Below are positions 35,901 through 44,902 of a DNA stretch of 64,000 nucleotides, piece after piece. The DNA is taken from assembly GCF_014466955.1 (NCBI RefSeq), contig NZ_AP023396.1, positions 2,542,001 through 2,606,000 on the forward strand. The letters are read 5' to 3'. The notes below the pieces were generated by a model, which was not told where the DNA came from, did not search any database, and worked only from the letters and a program-made list of their open reading frames with translations. The stretch comes from Nocardia wallacei (lineage in GTDB: Bacteria; Actinomycetota; Actinomycetes; Mycobacteriales; Mycobacteriaceae). Made by a program: the position numbers and the translations under genes. Positions within the stretch are counted from its first letter, which is position 1. Each line of letters begins with the position of its first letter.

Positions 35901-37027
35901 ACGACGTAGCGGATGCCGGGCACGGTCAGCGACGTCTCGGCCACATTGGTGGCCAGTACCACGCGACGACCCGTGTGCGACTGGAACACTCGGTGCTGTT
36001 CGGCCGCCGACAGCCGCGCGTACAGCGGCAGTATCTCCGTGCGGGGCAGTTTCAGATCGCGCAGCGCGTCGGCGGTGTCGCGGATCTCGCGCTCGCCGGA
36101 CAGGAACACCAGCACGTCACCGTCGCCCTCGGCGAGCAGTTCGGTGACCGCGTCGCCGACAGCGTCGACCGGATCGCGGGCCGTCACGGAGTCGCCGCTG
36201 GCGGATTCCTCCGCGTCGTCGTCCTCGGTCCGCGCGGGAGCGTCCGGCAGCAGCGGGCGGTAGCGGATCTCCACCGGATACGACCGTCCCGACACCTCGA
36301 CGATCGGCGCGGGCCTGCCCTGGTCGTCGGAGAAGTGCCGTGCGAACAGCTCCGGATCGATCGTGGCCGAGGTGATGATCACCTTCAGATCCGGCCGGCG
36401 GGGCAGCAACTGCTTCAGATAGCCGAGCAGGAAGTCGATGTTGAGACTGCGCTCGTGGGCCTCGTCGATGATGATCGTGTCGTAGCGGCGCAGCAGCCGG
36501 TCGCGCTGGATCTCGGCGAGCAGGATGCCATCGGTCATCAGCTTGACCAGGGTCCGGTCGGAGGCCTGGTCGGTGAAGCGGACGGTGTAGCCGACCACGT
36601 CGCCCAGTTCGGTGCCCAGTTCCTCGGCGATGCGCTCGGCGACGGTGCGCGCGGCCAGCCGCCGCGGCTGGGTGTGCCCGATGGTGCCGCGAATGCCGCG
36701 ACCCAGTTCCAGGCAGATCTTGGGGATTTGGGTGGTCTTGCCCGAGCCGGTCTCGCCGGCCACGACCACGACCTGATGTGCGGCGATGGCCGCGGCGATG
36801 TCGTCGCGGCGTGCCGATACCGGTAGCTGCTCGGGATAGCGGATCTCCGGTACGGCGGCGCGGCGGGTCGCGATGCGCTGTTCGGCGGCGGCTATGTCGG
36901 TCTCGAGGTCGCCGAGGTCGCCGCCGCGGGCCTTGTCGAGCCGCCGGCGCAACCGGTGTTCGTCGCGGATCGAGAGATCGGCCAGGCGGGTTCGGAGCTC
37001 GCGGGGAAGGGCGGCGGTCCTGGTCAT
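32948..37027 (-). CDS. hrpA: ATP-dependent RNA helicase HrpA (DEAH box)
   Basis: 1359 residues. Walker A GETGSGKT at 91-98, DEAH at 188-191, the SAT motif (VIITSATID) and QRSGRCGRVADG give a complete DEAH-box helicase core. A helicase-associated domain, an OB-fold region and a long C-terminal DUF3418 domain follow, the HrpA arrangement. Acts on RNA; in other bacteria it has been tied to rescue of stalled ribosomes. ATG 37027 begins the family N-terminus (TRTAALPRELRTRLADLSIR) although no strong ribosome site is visible. Stop is 16 bases from the nrdR stop. Confidence 0.94.
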   Translation of the reverse strand: MTRTAALPRELRTRLADLSIRDEHRLRRRLDKARGGDLGDLETDIAAAEQRIATRRAAVPEIRYPEQLPVSARRDDIAAAIAAHQVVVVAGETGSGKTTQIPKICLELGRGIRGTIGHTQPRRLAARTVAERIAEELGTELGDVVGYTVRFTDQASDRTLVKLMTDGILLAEIQRDRLLRRYDTIIIDEAHERSLNIDFLLGYLKQLLPRRPDLKVIITSATIDPELFARHFSDDQGRPAPIVEVSGRSYPVEIRYRPLLPDAPARTEDDDAEESASGDSVTARDPVDAVGDAVTELLAEGDGDVLVFLSGEREIRDTADALRDLKLPRTEILPLYARLSAAEQHRVFQSHTGRRVVLATNVAETSLTVPGIRYVVDPGTARISRYSMRTKVQRLPIEPISQASARQRSGRCGRVADGICIRLYSEADFQARPQFTEPEILRTNLAAVILQMAALGLGDIESFPFVEPPDQRAIRDGIALLEELGALARNSAADDEKAQSTTKSGPQHRRHRAAMVGDLMLTAVGREMAQIPVDPRMGRMLVQANRNGCLPEVLVIVAALSIQDVRERPAEFQQAADAKHARFTVGDSDFLAYLRLWDYLRTQRNTLSSNQFRRRCREEFLHYLRIREWQDLHGQLRTITKGLGWHSDGKVAAVRDETDPLPWDATAIHQSLLAGMLSHIGVREAETREFLGARNAKFMIFPGSALAKKPPRWVMAAELVETSRLWGRMAGRIEPEWAERLAGDLVKRTYSEPHWSAKRGAAMAYERVTLYGIPLVTQRRVDFGRIDAPLSRELFIRHALVQGEWQTRHEFFHRNRELLDDVADLENRARRRDILVDDQVLFEFYDQRLPADIVSVRHFDSWWRKAKRENPTLLDFSASTVVNEDAARLDPTAFPDSWRQGELTFALTYQFEPGQADDGVTVHIPVAQLAHVRAVGFDWLVPGMREELAAALIKTLPKQLRRSVVPAPDFARAALARLTPRAEPLRTGLARELSRLGSVPIAPADLDPAALPDHLRMTFAAIAPDGTVLDRGKSLAALKSALADQVSKSVARATAAAERAPATVWTSESLGTLAPTVRREVGGQTITGYPALVPEGDGVAVRVLSSPVQQAAAMRAGTRALVLSELPSSPRAVTAGLSPADRLALTQNPYGSLDALVEDCRACAADELIAANGGPVRAPEEFRALVDRIRPRFSETVARIVRLVVPVLAEAHRVRTALSETTNREVAEDVTHQLDELVFPGFVREFGSARLRELPRYLQAAVARLEALPASADRDRRGMAELDRVHAAYQRLLDALPEARRTAREVTEIWWMTEELRVSLFAQQLGTPYPVSAKRIEKVIAAVRATPARNATPARKSAG

Positions 37028-37153
37028 TGCATCAACCAGGGTAGCGAAGTCGGCGCCGGGGGATCGCGTCGCGGGGGCGGCGCAGATCACCGAACGATTG
37101 CTATCGGGTCGCTGTCATTCCTCGCGTACCGCCCGGTATGCCACCATCGGTCC

Positions 37154-37342
37154 ATGACCGCTGGTTTCGGAACGCCGATGTGGGTCCGTGCCCTGCGCGT
37201 TGTCTCCGTGCTGCTGGGGATCGCGGCCCTGCTCCGTACTCAGGTTCGCGCGCTGGGAGCGGGCGTTTCGGCCGCACTGCGCCGCCCGCTCGCCCGGCTG
37301 CGCGGTGACGTCGGGCGGCAGCGGTTCGCCGGTTCGGCCTGA
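37154..37342 (+). CDS. Possible small membrane protein
   Basis: 62-codon frame with one hydrophobic segment (VVSVLLGIAALL) and an Arg/Ala-rich C-terminus. No clear Shine-Dalgarno and no recognised family. It may be a chance frame in the hrpA/aminotransferase intergenic region. Confidence 0.2.
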   Translation: MTAGFGTPMWVRALRVVSVLLGIAALLRTQVRALGAGVSAALRRPLARLRGDVGRQRFAGSA

Positions 37343-37600
37343 GTAGTCGGTGGCAACCGAGGGGTCCGGAGCCACCTGGCCCCGGGCCGGAATGTGCCGG
37401 AGGTCTGCCCAAGGGCTGTCGCGGGTGTGAGCCTCATGGTGGTGGCCTCGGTGTGCCGGTCTCCCCGATCGCGCCCGGGTAGTCTGGCGGCGCGGTATTC
37501 GCGTCGGCCGGGGTTCGAATAGCCGGAAATTCGCTCGAGATCGGGCGGGGTGCCGTCAGCGGGGGCGCGGTGAGTAACGTGCCGAGGAGAGGAGCCTGAG

Positions 37601-38824
37601 ATGGGTGCGCTGTGGCACGGTTTCGCGGATATGGGCGCCGTCGAGCGGGACGGAGCCTTCGTGGTGGCTCGCGGTGCGGGCGCCTACGTCTGGGACCGCG
37701 CCGGGAACCGTTACCTCGACGCCACCGCCGGGCTGTGGTTCACCAATGTCGGGCATGGCCGGCGCGAGATCGCCGACGCGGTCGCGGCGCAGCTGTCCGA
37801 ACTGGCGCACTACTCCAACTTCGGTGACATCACCGCGCCGGTGACGCAGGAGCTCGCGCGGCGGCTGGCCGAGTTGGCGCCGGTGCCGGGGAGTAAGATC
37901 TTGTTCACCTCCGGCGGCTCCGATTCGGTCGACACCGCCGCCAAGTTGGCTCGCCGGTTTTGGCGCGAACTGGGGCGGCCGGACAAGACCCTGATCGTCG
38001 GACGCCGATTGGCCTACCACGGCATGCACGTCGCGGGCACGGCGCTCGGCGGCATCGCGGTGAACCGGGAGGGGTACGGCGAGCTGATGGCCGACGCCCG
38101 CACCGTCGAGTGGCACGATCCGCGGGCGCTGCGGGAGTTGATCGACGAGGTCGGCGCCGAGCGGATCGCGGCCTTCTTCTGCGAGCCCGTCATCGGCGCG
38201 GGCGGGGTATATCCGCCGCCGGAGGGATATCTGGCCGAGGTGCGCCGGTTGTGCCGCGAGCACGACATCCTGTTCGTCGCCGACGAGGTGGTCACCGGGT
38301 TCGGCCGGATCGGCGGATCCTGGTTCGCCTCTTCGCGTTTCGGACTGGAGCCGGACCTGATGACCACCGCCAAGGGCCTCACCTCCGGCTACCTCCCGAT
38401 GGGCGCGGTGTTCGCCGCCCCGTGGGTCGCCGAGCCGTTCTTCTCCGGCGGCGTGTGGTTCCGCCACGGATACACCTACGGCGGTCACGCGGGCGCCGCG
38501 GCGGCCGCGATGGCGAACCTCGACATCATCGAGCGCGAGCACCTACTGGATGCCAGCAAGAACCTGGAAACCCTACTCCACGAACACTTCTCGCCTCTGG
38601 CCGCGCACCCGCGCGTCGCCGAGGTCCGCAGTGGACTCGGCGCGGTCGCCGCGGTCCAGCTCGCCGACCCCGCCGAGGCTCCGGCGATGGTGCGCGCGTT
38701 GCGCGCCCAAGGCGTATCGGGCCGCGCCGCGGGCCAGGGCGCACTACAGCTCTCCCCTTCCTTCGTGATCACCGAGGAACAGGTCGCCGAGATGGCAGCG
38801 GCGTTCGGCCGCGCACTGGGCTGA
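37601..38824 (+). CDS. Class III aminotransferase
   Basis: 407 residues. PLP-dependent omega-amino-acid / diamine transaminase group: LDATAGLWFTNVGHG at the N-terminus, ILFTSGGSDSVDTA for the phosphate-binding loop, LFVADEVVTGFGRIG with the pyridine-N Asp, and Lys258 in TAKGLTSGYLPMG forming the Schiff base. The amino donor is uncertain; relatives use beta-alanine, putrescine or similar omega-amines. ATG 37601 has AGGAGAGGAG upstream. It stands alone; the 258 bases before it hold no other feature. Confidence 0.9.
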   Translation: MGALWHGFADMGAVERDGAFVVARGAGAYVWDRAGNRYLDATAGLWFTNVGHGRREIADAVAAQLSELAHYSNFGDITAPVTQELARRLAELAPVPGSKILFTSGGSDSVDTAAKLARRFWRELGRPDKTLIVGRRLAYHGMHVAGTALGGIAVNREGYGELMADARTVEWHDPRALRELIDEVGAERIAAFFCEPVIGAGGVYPPPEGYLAEVRRLCREHDILFVADEVVTGFGRIGGSWFASSRFGLEPDLMTTAKGLTSGYLPMGAVFAAPWVAEPFFSGGVWFRHGYTYGGHAGAAAAAMANLDIIEREHLLDASKNLETLLHEHFSPLAAHPRVAEVRSGLGAVAAVQLADPAEAPAMVRALRAQGVSGRAAGQGALQLSPSFVITEEQVAEMAAAFGRALG

Positions 38825-39534
38825 CCCGGCCGGACCTGAATCGGCACCGAATCATGTGGCTTCCGCCGTCTCGGTGGTGCGAGTGCGTGCTCGAGCCGGA
38901 TCGCCCTGGCGTCAACGCTTCGAGATTCGTCGTGCGACAGCGCGGGACGTCGTCCGGTGATGCGGGGGTGTGATGCGGCGGCGTGGGAGGTCGTCCGGTG
39001 ATGCGGGGGTGTGATGCGGCGGCGTGGGAGGTCGTCCGGTGATGCGGGGGTGTGATGCGGCGGCGCGGGACGTGGTCCGGTGATGCGGAGTGTGGTGCGG
39101 CGGCGTGGGACGTGGTCCGGTGATGCGGAGTGTGGTGCGGCGGTGTGGGACGTGGTCCGGTGATGCGGAGTGTGGTGCGGCATTGCGGGACGTTGTCCGG
39201 TTGATGCGGGAGTGTGATGCGGCGGCGCGGGCCGTTCGGGCAGGCCGGATTCCATGCGGGACAACCGTCCGGGCTGGGCAGCCGGGCAAAGGCGCTACTC
39301 CTGCCTTCGATCGGCGTTGTGGGCGGGCCGGATCCGGCGCGCGGTCCCGGTGCGGAATGCGGCCGGGCACCCGGTGCTACTTCTCGCCTCGATTGTCGCG
39401 GGCGTGGTGCCGACTCGTTGCGCGGCAGGGGCAGTGCGGGGACAGTTCAGAGGCAGCGATGGCGGCAGGCGGGCGGTGGCCGGGGGCGGCACGGGGGTGC
39501 GAGCATGGAGGGACGGCCGGTCGGAGGTGTGGGC
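38825..39534. repeat. Tandem array of seven 40-41 bp units in a gene-free region
   Basis: From about 38946 to 39233 the sequence repeats: the shared GTCCGGTGATGCGG core (last copy with one extra T) recurs at 38952, 38993, 39034, 39075, 39115, 39155 and 39195, giving periods of 41, 41, 41, 40, 40 and 40. Units 1-3 are close to each other and units 4-6 form a second subtype (GGAGTGTGGTGCGG instead of GGGGGTGTGATGCGG). Unit length is not a multiple of three and units abut without spacers. Flanks (38825-38945, 39234-39534) contain no supported gene. Confidence 0.85.
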
Positions 39535-40158
39535 GTGGGCGCTTTCATGGTGGAGTACGAAGCACTGCGCTGGGGTGTGACGGCGGCGTTCGCGGTGACG
39601 GCCGTGCTCGTGGCGGCGCGGTTCGCGGCGGCGGGTCCGGCGTCGAATCGCCCGTCGAATTGCCATGGGGAAGTGGCAATTCCGGTACCTCCGGCAGACC
39701 GTGAGGCGGACGCCGCGCACCTGCTCATGTGCGTGGTGATGCTGGCGATGCTGATGTTCCCGGTCGCCGCGGCGCCCGCCGCGGTACACGGCGTGCTGAC
39801 GGCGATGGTCGTCGTGTACAGCGCGTTACTGGCCGGACGCGTGCTGCGGCGCCGCGCCGCCGGCCCGGGCACGATCGCCGTACCGGTGGCCCCGCTCGTT
39901 TACCACGTGCTCGCCGCCGGGGCGATGCTCTGGGCCATGTCGGGGCACGCGTACGGTGCCCACCACACCGCCCCGCGACTGCCCATGATCCTGCTGGCCG
40001 CGCTGTTCACCGCCGACGCCGTCCTCATGCTCGTCCCGGCCGCGAAAAACCTTCTCCCGCACGCACTCCCGCATCGGTCGGGGCGCGCGGCCGTCGTCCC
40101 GCACCTGGTCATGGATCTCGGCACGGCCTACATGCTGCTCGCCGCGGCGGTCGGCTGA
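39535..40158 (+). CDS. DUF5134-like membrane protein
   Basis: About 207 residues with five or six hydrophobic segments (WGVTAAFAVTAVLVAARFAA, MCVVMLAMLMFPVAAAP, LTAMVVVYSALLAGRVL, YHVLAAGAMLWAMSGHAYG, ILLAALFTADAVLMLVPAA, LVMDLGTAYMLLAAAV) and His pairs at GHAYGAHH and PHALPHRS. The pattern fits DUF5134 proteins, whose role is unknown. GTG 39535 has GGAGG 7 bases upstream; ATG 39547 is the alternative. Confidence 0.7.
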   Translation: MGAFMVEYEALRWGVTAAFAVTAVLVAARFAAAGPASNRPSNCHGEVAIPVPPADREADAAHLLMCVVMLAMLMFPVAAAPAAVHGVLTAMVVVYSALLAGRVLRRRAAGPGTIAVPVAPLVYHVLAAGAMLWAMSGHAYGAHHTAPRLPMILLAALFTADAVLMLVPAAKNLLPHALPHRSGRAAVVPHLVMDLGTAYMLLAAAVG

Positions 40159-40186
40159 CAGGCCCCGGGGCCTGCGGGCCACCGGG

Positions 40187-40879
40187 TTACAGGACTACGG
40201 GGTGGTCGGCGACGGTACGGCCGCCGAGGCGGACCCAGCCGTCGGAATCCCATTCGGTGAACAGCTGGGAGCCCTGGCCCTGGGTGATGATCAGCCCCCG
40301 GCGGAGCTGGGCCGTGAGTGCGATGGCGGCGGCGCCGGTGGCCTCGTCTTCGGCGATGCCCATGGCCGGGGCGAACATGCGGGTGCGAACGGCGCCGCGG
40401 CCCTCGTCGGTCCAGGACCAGACGTAGTGCTGGCCCGCGGGGAAGTCGGCCGGGTCCAGTGTCGCGACCAAGGCGGGATCGCCGAATTCGTGGAAGCGGA
40501 AGGCGGGGGCCCACTCCGCGCGGGCCTGCACCCAGATCAGCCCCTCGACCGGCGCGACCGCGACCGGTCCGGCCGGGACCTCCAGCACCTTCACCGGCGT
40601 GCCCTGTTCCGACAGCCACCACGCGGTCCCGACGGTCGGATGCCCGGCGAACGGCAACTCGACGGCGGGGGTGTAGATGCGCATCCGCGCAGTGTCCTGG
40701 ACCGGCTGCTCGACCACCACCGTCTCGCTGTACCCGGCCCGCGCCGCCAGCGCCTGGTGATCGACGTCGACGACATCGGCGGCGCGGGCGATGCCCAGTG
40801 GATTGCCGAACCGTCCCGTCGCGTCGGTGAAGACCCGAACCACCTCGACCTGCGTACCGTCGCTTTCGAGTGCGCCCAT
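40187..40879 (-). CDS. PhzF-family isomerase-like protein (Rv2716-like)
   Basis: 230 residues. PhzF/DAP-epimerase fold: VVRVFTDATGRFGNPLGIA, then AGYSETVVVEQP (family Ser/Glu region), VELPFAGHPTVGTAWWL, and the C-terminal MGIAEDEATGAAAIAL. Close in layout to Rv2716 as remembered, and at the expected place in the mycobacterial-like order. Reaction unknown. ATG 40879 begins just before the conserved segment. Confidence 0.88.
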   Translation of the reverse strand: MGALESDGTQVEVVRVFTDATGRFGNPLGIARAADVVDVDHQALAARAGYSETVVVEQPVQDTARMRIYTPAVELPFAGHPTVGTAWWLSEQGTPVKVLEVPAGPVAVAPVEGLIWVQARAEWAPAFRFHEFGDPALVATLDPADFPAGQHYVWSWTDEGRGAVRTRMFAPAMGIAEDEATGAAAIALTAQLRRGLIITQGQGSQLFTEWDSDGWVRLGGRTVADHPVVL

Positions 40880-41102
40880 GGTGCCCCAGCCTACTCGTGG
40901 CAACCCCGCCCACCGGGGGCGTGAGTGACGAGCATCTCGCTCCGTGTAGCACTGTGATCAGGCAGGTCGCCCGCTCGCTGCCCGCCGATAGCCACGCCTG
41001 TCCCCGCAGCGGCAGCCACGCCCATTACCGCCATGACGGCCGCATCCCCCGGGCACAGTCTTATCGTCGTCGTCGCCGAGTGGGCGGGTTACGCAAGCAA
41101 AA

Positions 41103-41135
41103 GTGCCCTGCCCCAAGCGGTCCGGGGCAGGGCAC
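41103..41135 (-). terminator. Rho-independent-like terminator of ahpCD
   Basis: Perfect 12-bp arms GTGCCCTGCCCC (41103-41114) and GGGGCAGGGCAC (41124-41135) around a 9-nt loop, 13 bases after the ahpD stop on the reverse strand and followed there by TTTTGCTT. Confidence 0.85.
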
Positions 41136-41148
41136 CTCGCGTGCCGGG

Positions 41149-41688
41149 TCAGGCGTCGACGGTCGCCAGGGACTCGGTGGTCTGGACCGCCTGGGCCACG
41201 CCCGCGACGATCGCGGCGGCCCGGAGGGCTTCGAAGATCGCCTCCCGGGAGACGCCTGCCTCGCGCAGGGTGTGCTCGTGCGCCTCGAGGCAGTGCTGGC
41301 AACCGTTGATCGACGAGACCGCGAAGGACCACAGCTCGAAGTCCGCCTTGTCGACGCCGGGGTTGCCGATGATCTGCATGCGCAGGCCCGCTCGCAGGTC
41401 GTCGTAGCGACCGTCGAGGAAGGCCTTGCCTCGATAGAACACGTTGTTCATGCCCATGATCGAGGCCGCGCCGAGGGCAGCGTTGTAGGCCTCCGCCGAC
41501 AGGGTGTCGGCGGCCTCCTCGGCGATCTCACGCAGCGTGCTCGGCGAGCGGGTGGCCGCGGCGGTGGCGAGCAGGGTGCCCCACAGCTGCTGCTCGTTCA
41601 GCACGGTGGTCCGCGCGATCGAGGACAGATTGAGCTTGAGGTCCTTGGCGTACTCGGGAAGCGAGTTCTTCAGGTTCTCGACAGACAA
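41149..41688 (-). CDS. ahpD: Alkyl hydroperoxidase AhpD
   Basis: 179 residues. Reduces AhpC and has weak peroxidase activity itself. Catalytic residues fall at the same numbers as in M. tuberculosis AhpD: Glu118, Cys130 and Cys133 (NGCQHC) and His137. Start is TTG 41688, with AGGAG 6 bases upstream and the family N-terminus [15 protein letters not shown]. Begins 23 bases after ahpC and ends at a strong terminator. Confidence 0.96.
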   Translation of the reverse strand: MSVENLKNSLPEYAKDLKLNLSSIARTTVLNEQQLWGTLLATAAATRSPSTLREIAEEAADTLSAEAYNAALGAASIMGMNNVFYRGKAFLDGRYDDLRAGLRMQIIGNPGVDKADFELWSFAVSSINGCQHCLEAHEHTLREAGVSREAIFEALRAAAIVAGVAQAVQTTESLATVDA

Positions 41689-41711
41689 CTGTTGCTCCTG
41701 GGTCGGATGGA

Positions 41712-42299
41712 TCAGACGCTCGCGGCCAGCAGCTCGCCGGCGTCGATGGTCGGGTCGCCCTTCTTCCAGTTGCACGCGCACAGCTCGTCGGACTGCAGCG
41801 CGTCGAGGACCCGCAGCACCTCGTCGACGTTGCGGCCGACCGAACCGGCGGTGACCGACACGAACTGGATCTCGTTGTTCGGGTCGACGATGAAGGTGGC
41901 ACGGTCGGCGACACCGTCGGCGTTGAGCACGCCGGTGGCGGTGGCCAGTTCCCGCTTGATGTCCGACAGCATCGGGAACGGCAGCGTCTTCAGGTCCTCG
42001 TGCTGCGCCCGCCACTGGAAGTGCACGAACTCGTTGTCGACCGAGGCGCCCAGCACCTGCGCGTCGCGGTCGGCGAACTCGTCGTTCAGCTTGCCGAACG
42101 CGGCGATCTCGGTCGGGCAGACGAAGGTGAAGTCCTTCGGCCAGAAGAACACGATCCGCCACTTGCCGGCGTAGTCGTCGCTGGAGACCTGGGTGAAGTA
42201 ATCGTCGGGCTGCTGAGCATTCACCTTGGACAGATCGCCACCGATCACCGCGGTGAGGTTGTAGGCGGGGAACTGGTCGCCGATGGTCAGCAGGGCCAT
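41712..42299 (-). CDS. ahpC: Alkyl hydroperoxide reductase AhpC (2-Cys peroxiredoxin)
   Basis: 195 residues. Peroxidatic Cys61 in FTFVCPTEI and the CAC pair near residue 174 ([11 protein letters not shown]), the mycobacterial-type arrangement that transfers electrons to AhpD. Detoxifies organic peroxides and peroxynitrite. Divergent from oxyR across a 108-base region; expected to be OxyR-controlled. Confidence 0.97.
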   Translation of the reverse strand: MALLTIGDQFPAYNLTAVIGGDLSKVNAQQPDDYFTQVSSDDYAGKWRIVFFWPKDFTFVCPTEIAAFGKLNDEFADRDAQVLGASVDNEFVHFQWRAQHEDLKTLPFPMLSDIKRELATATGVLNADGVADRATFIVDPNNEIQFVSVTAGSVGRNVDEVLRVLDALQSDELCACNWKKGDPTIDAGELLAASV

Positions 42300-42407
42300 G
42301 CTTGCTCCTTCTTCGTGTGTCGGGATTGCCGTGCGAAGTCTTCGCGGTTGATCTTGCCCGGAGGCCGGTAAAAGGTAAAGGTGATCAGTCGCACTACACT
42401 GATAGGC

Positions 42408-43316
42408 GTGACTGATCAGACTTATCAGCCCACCCTGTCACAGCTGCGTGCGTTCGTGGCGATCGCCGAGTATCGCCATTTCGGCACCGCGGCCGCCCGG
42501 CTATCTGTGAGCCAACCCACGTTATCGCAGGCGCTGGCATCACTGGAAAACGGGTTGGGGCTCCAGCTGATCGAACGCAGCACGCGCCGCGTCCTGGTGA
42601 CCGCCGCGGGCAAAAGGCTACTGCCACAAGCGATGGCGACGTTGGAAGCGGCCGACCGGTTCGTCGCGTCGGCCTCGGGTGACGGGCTCGGCGGCACCCT
42701 GCGTCTCGGCCTCATCCCGACCGTCGCGCCGTATGTGCTGCCACGCCTGTTACCCGAGTTACGCAGGCAGCTACCGGCATTGGTGCCGCACGTGATCGAG
42801 GACCAGACCGCGCGGTTGCTCGACGGGCTGCGCAGCGGGGTGCTCGACGTGGCGCTGCTGGCGCTGCCGAACGAGGCGACCGGACTGGTCGAGATCCCGC
42901 TCTACACCGAGGAATTCGTGCTGGTGACCCCGCGCGGCCACGAGTTGGCCGGGCAGACCGGCGTCGCGCCTTCGGCCCTCGACAGCCTGCCGCTGCTGCT
43001 GCTCGACGAGGGACACTGCCTGCGCGACCAGACCCTGGACCTGTGCCGGTCGCAGGACGTACGCCCCGGCCCGGTCGGCGACACCCGCGCGGCGTCGCTG
43101 GCGACCGTGGTGCAGTGCGTGGCCGGCGGGCTGGGCGTGACGCTGATCCCCGAGATGGCGGTGGCATCCGAAACCGCGCGGGGCACATTGGATATCGCGC
43201 GGTTCGCGCAGCCCGCGCCGGGGCGCACACTCGGTCTGGTGTTCCGCGGGTCGACCGCCCGTGCCGAGGACTACGAGCGGCTGGCGGAGATCATTCGCGC
43301 GCACCGCCCGATGTGA
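42408..43316 (+). CDS. oxyR: Peroxide regulator OxyR (LysR family)
   Basis: 302 residues from GTG 42408. The N-terminal winged helix has [20 protein letters not shown]. The effector domain carries the redox cysteine pair in [14 protein letters not shown], typical of OxyR. Divergent from ahpCD, its usual target. Unlike the degenerate oxyR of M. tuberculosis, this gene is intact. The intergenic region contains overlapping TGATCAGTC / GACTGATCA elements that may be part of its operator. Confidence 0.93.
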   Translation: MTDQTYQPTLSQLRAFVAIAEYRHFGTAAARLSVSQPTLSQALASLENGLGLQLIERSTRRVLVTAAGKRLLPQAMATLEAADRFVASASGDGLGGTLRLGLIPTVAPYVLPRLLPELRRQLPALVPHVIEDQTARLLDGLRSGVLDVALLALPNEATGLVEIPLYTEEFVLVTPRGHELAGQTGVAPSALDSLPLLLLDEGHCLRDQTLDLCRSQDVRPGPVGDTRAASLATVVQCVAGGLGVTLIPEMAVASETARGTLDIARFAQPAPGRTLGLVFRGSTARAEDYERLAEIIRAHRPM

Positions 43317-43372
43317 GCGCCCCCGCTGCCAGTGCGATTGACCGGTGGCGGAGCGTCTGACACGCTCTCGAC

Positions 43373-44167
43373 GTGCGGATTCATCACCTCAACTGCGGCA
43401 GCATGTCCCAGGGCATGGTCGATCACTGCCTGCTCCTCGAGACCAAAGCGGGTCTGGTCCTGGTGGACACCGGGTTCGGGCTCGACTGCGTGCGCGATCC
43501 GCGACGCCTGGTGGGCCCGAGCCGGCATTTCCTGGGCGCGCAGTTCGCCGAGCACGAGACGGCGATACGGCAGATTCAGGGCCTCGGTTACGACCCGGCG
43601 GATGTCCGGCACATCGTGCTCACCCACCTCGACCTCGACCACGCCGGTGGGCTGGCCGACTTCCCCGAGGCCACGGTGCACGTGCACGGGCCGGAGTTCC
43701 GCGCGGCGACGGCGGGCCGCACGGCCTCGGAGCGGATGCGCTACCGGGCCGCGCAGTGGTCGCACGGGCCGCGCTGGATGGTGAACGAATTGGACGGCGG
43801 CGACGAGTGGTTCGGGTTCCGCGCGGTGCGCGACCTGCCCGGTCTGCCGCCGGACATCCTGGTGGTGCCGTTGCCGGGACATACCCGCGGGCATGTCGGC
43901 GTGGCGGTCGACACCGGCACCGGCTGGCTGTTGCACGCGGGCGACGCGTTCTATGTGGTCAGCGAGATCGACCCGGCCGGGCCGCGCACGCCGCTGCGGT
44001 GGCAACTCTACGAACTGGGTTCGATCGTGCGCGGCGCCTATCGCGAGAACCAGCGCAGGCTGGTCGAGCTCAATCGCGACTACGGGCATCAGATCACCAT
44101 CTTCTGCTCGCACGACCCGCACGCGTTCGCGCGATTGTCGGGGGCGACGGTGCGTCCGGCGGGCTGA
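43373..44167 (+). CDS. Metallo-beta-lactamase-fold hydrolase
   Basis: 264 residues. The metal-binding motif THLDLDHAGG (HxDxDH) is complete and further ligands are present in PLPGHTRGH and FCSHDP. The group includes lactonases and other esterases, so substrate is uncertain. GTG 43373 begins with the conserved MRIHHLNCGSM-type N-terminus seen in the family. Follows oxyR by 56 bases on the same strand but has no obvious functional tie to it. Confidence 0.85.
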   Translation: MRIHHLNCGSMSQGMVDHCLLLETKAGLVLVDTGFGLDCVRDPRRLVGPSRHFLGAQFAEHETAIRQIQGLGYDPADVRHIVLTHLDLDHAGGLADFPEATVHVHGPEFRAATAGRTASERMRYRAAQWSHGPRWMVNELDGGDEWFGFRAVRDLPGLPPDILVVPLPGHTRGHVGVAVDTGTGWLLHAGDAFYVVSEIDPAGPRTPLRWQLYELGSIVRGAYRENQRRLVELNRDYGHQITIFCSHDPHAFARLSGATVRPAG

Positions 44168-44434
44168 GCCGACACTGTCAGCAATTATGTAGCGTGCGTG
44201 AATTGCCCGGCGCGGCGGAGCATTCGGCGTGCGGCGGGCGAATGGGCGCGAATCGTGGCAGTAGGACGTCTGCCATGCGGTTATGTCGCACGATGTGCTG
44301 TCGTGAGAGAGGTCACGCCCCTATCCGCCGCGGCGGCGCGTGCGCGTTCGGCACAGTGGAGACATGGGATGTACGTGCGCGAAGGGGTCTGTCGGCAGGG
44401 GTGTGGCAACGAGACAGCGAACCGGTGAGCTGTC

Positions 44435-44902
44435 GTGGCGGGCGGCATGAACGCCCCGTCGCGGGCGCGTCGGTCACCTCGGCTCGACGGCGTCCGGGAC
44501 CGGCTGTTCGTGTACGGCACGCTGCAATTCGCTCCGGTGCTCGAGGGGCTGCTCGGCCGCACCCCCGATCACGATCTCGGCGTGGCGCCGGATCGGCGGG
44601 TGGCGGCGCTGCCCGGACGGTTGTACCCGGGCCTGGTGGCCCAGCCGGGCCGGATGGCGGGCGGGCTGGTGCTCAACGGATTGACCCCGGCCGAATGGGA
44701 GATCATCGACGCCTTCGAGGACGACGAGTACGAACTGCGCACGATCCCGCTGATCGGATACGACCGGCCCGTGCCGACCTACGTCTGGACCGCCGACGTC
44801 ACCCGCAACGACTGGCACGCAGAGGTTTTCGCCACCGACCATCTCGACCGCTACCTGGCCCGGCTCGCCCGCTGGAGTGGCGGACCGGAAGCGGCCCGAT
44901 GA
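44435..44902 (+). CDS. Gamma-glutamylcyclotransferase-like (AIG2-type) protein
   Basis: 155 residues. FVYGTLQF at the start of the fold is the conserved YGxL loop, and DAFEDDEYEL contains the probable catalytic acid. Likely a cyclotransferase acting on gamma-glutamyl amines or peptides; substrate unknown. The start may be GTG 44435 (GGTGAG upstream) or ATG 44447. The 3' end overlaps the convergent AraC gene by 52 bases. The 267 bases upstream show no other gene. Confidence 0.82.
   Translation: MAGGMNAPSRARRSPRLDGVRDRLFVYGTLQFAPVLEGLLGRTPDHDLGVAPDRRVAALPGRLYPGLVAQPGRMAGGLVLNGLTPAEWEIIDAFEDDEYELRTIPLIGYDRPVPTYVWTADVTRNDWHAEVFATDHLDRYLARLARWSGGPEAAR

Noticed and set aside
38946..39233. CRISPR array
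   Set aside because: Units follow each other without unique spacers, change by subtype, and no cas gene is present. It is a simple tandem repeat.
38485..39370. Long His/Pro/Thr-rich open frames on the reverse strand across the repeat array
   Set aside because: The unit length of 40-41 bases shifts frame at every copy; frames are open only because stops are rare in this composition. No ribosome site or known domain.
42400..42430. A defined four-part OxyR binding site between ahpC and oxyR
   Set aside because: Several TGATCAG words are present but I could not fit the ATAG-N7-CTAT spacing, so only a general regulatory role is suggested.
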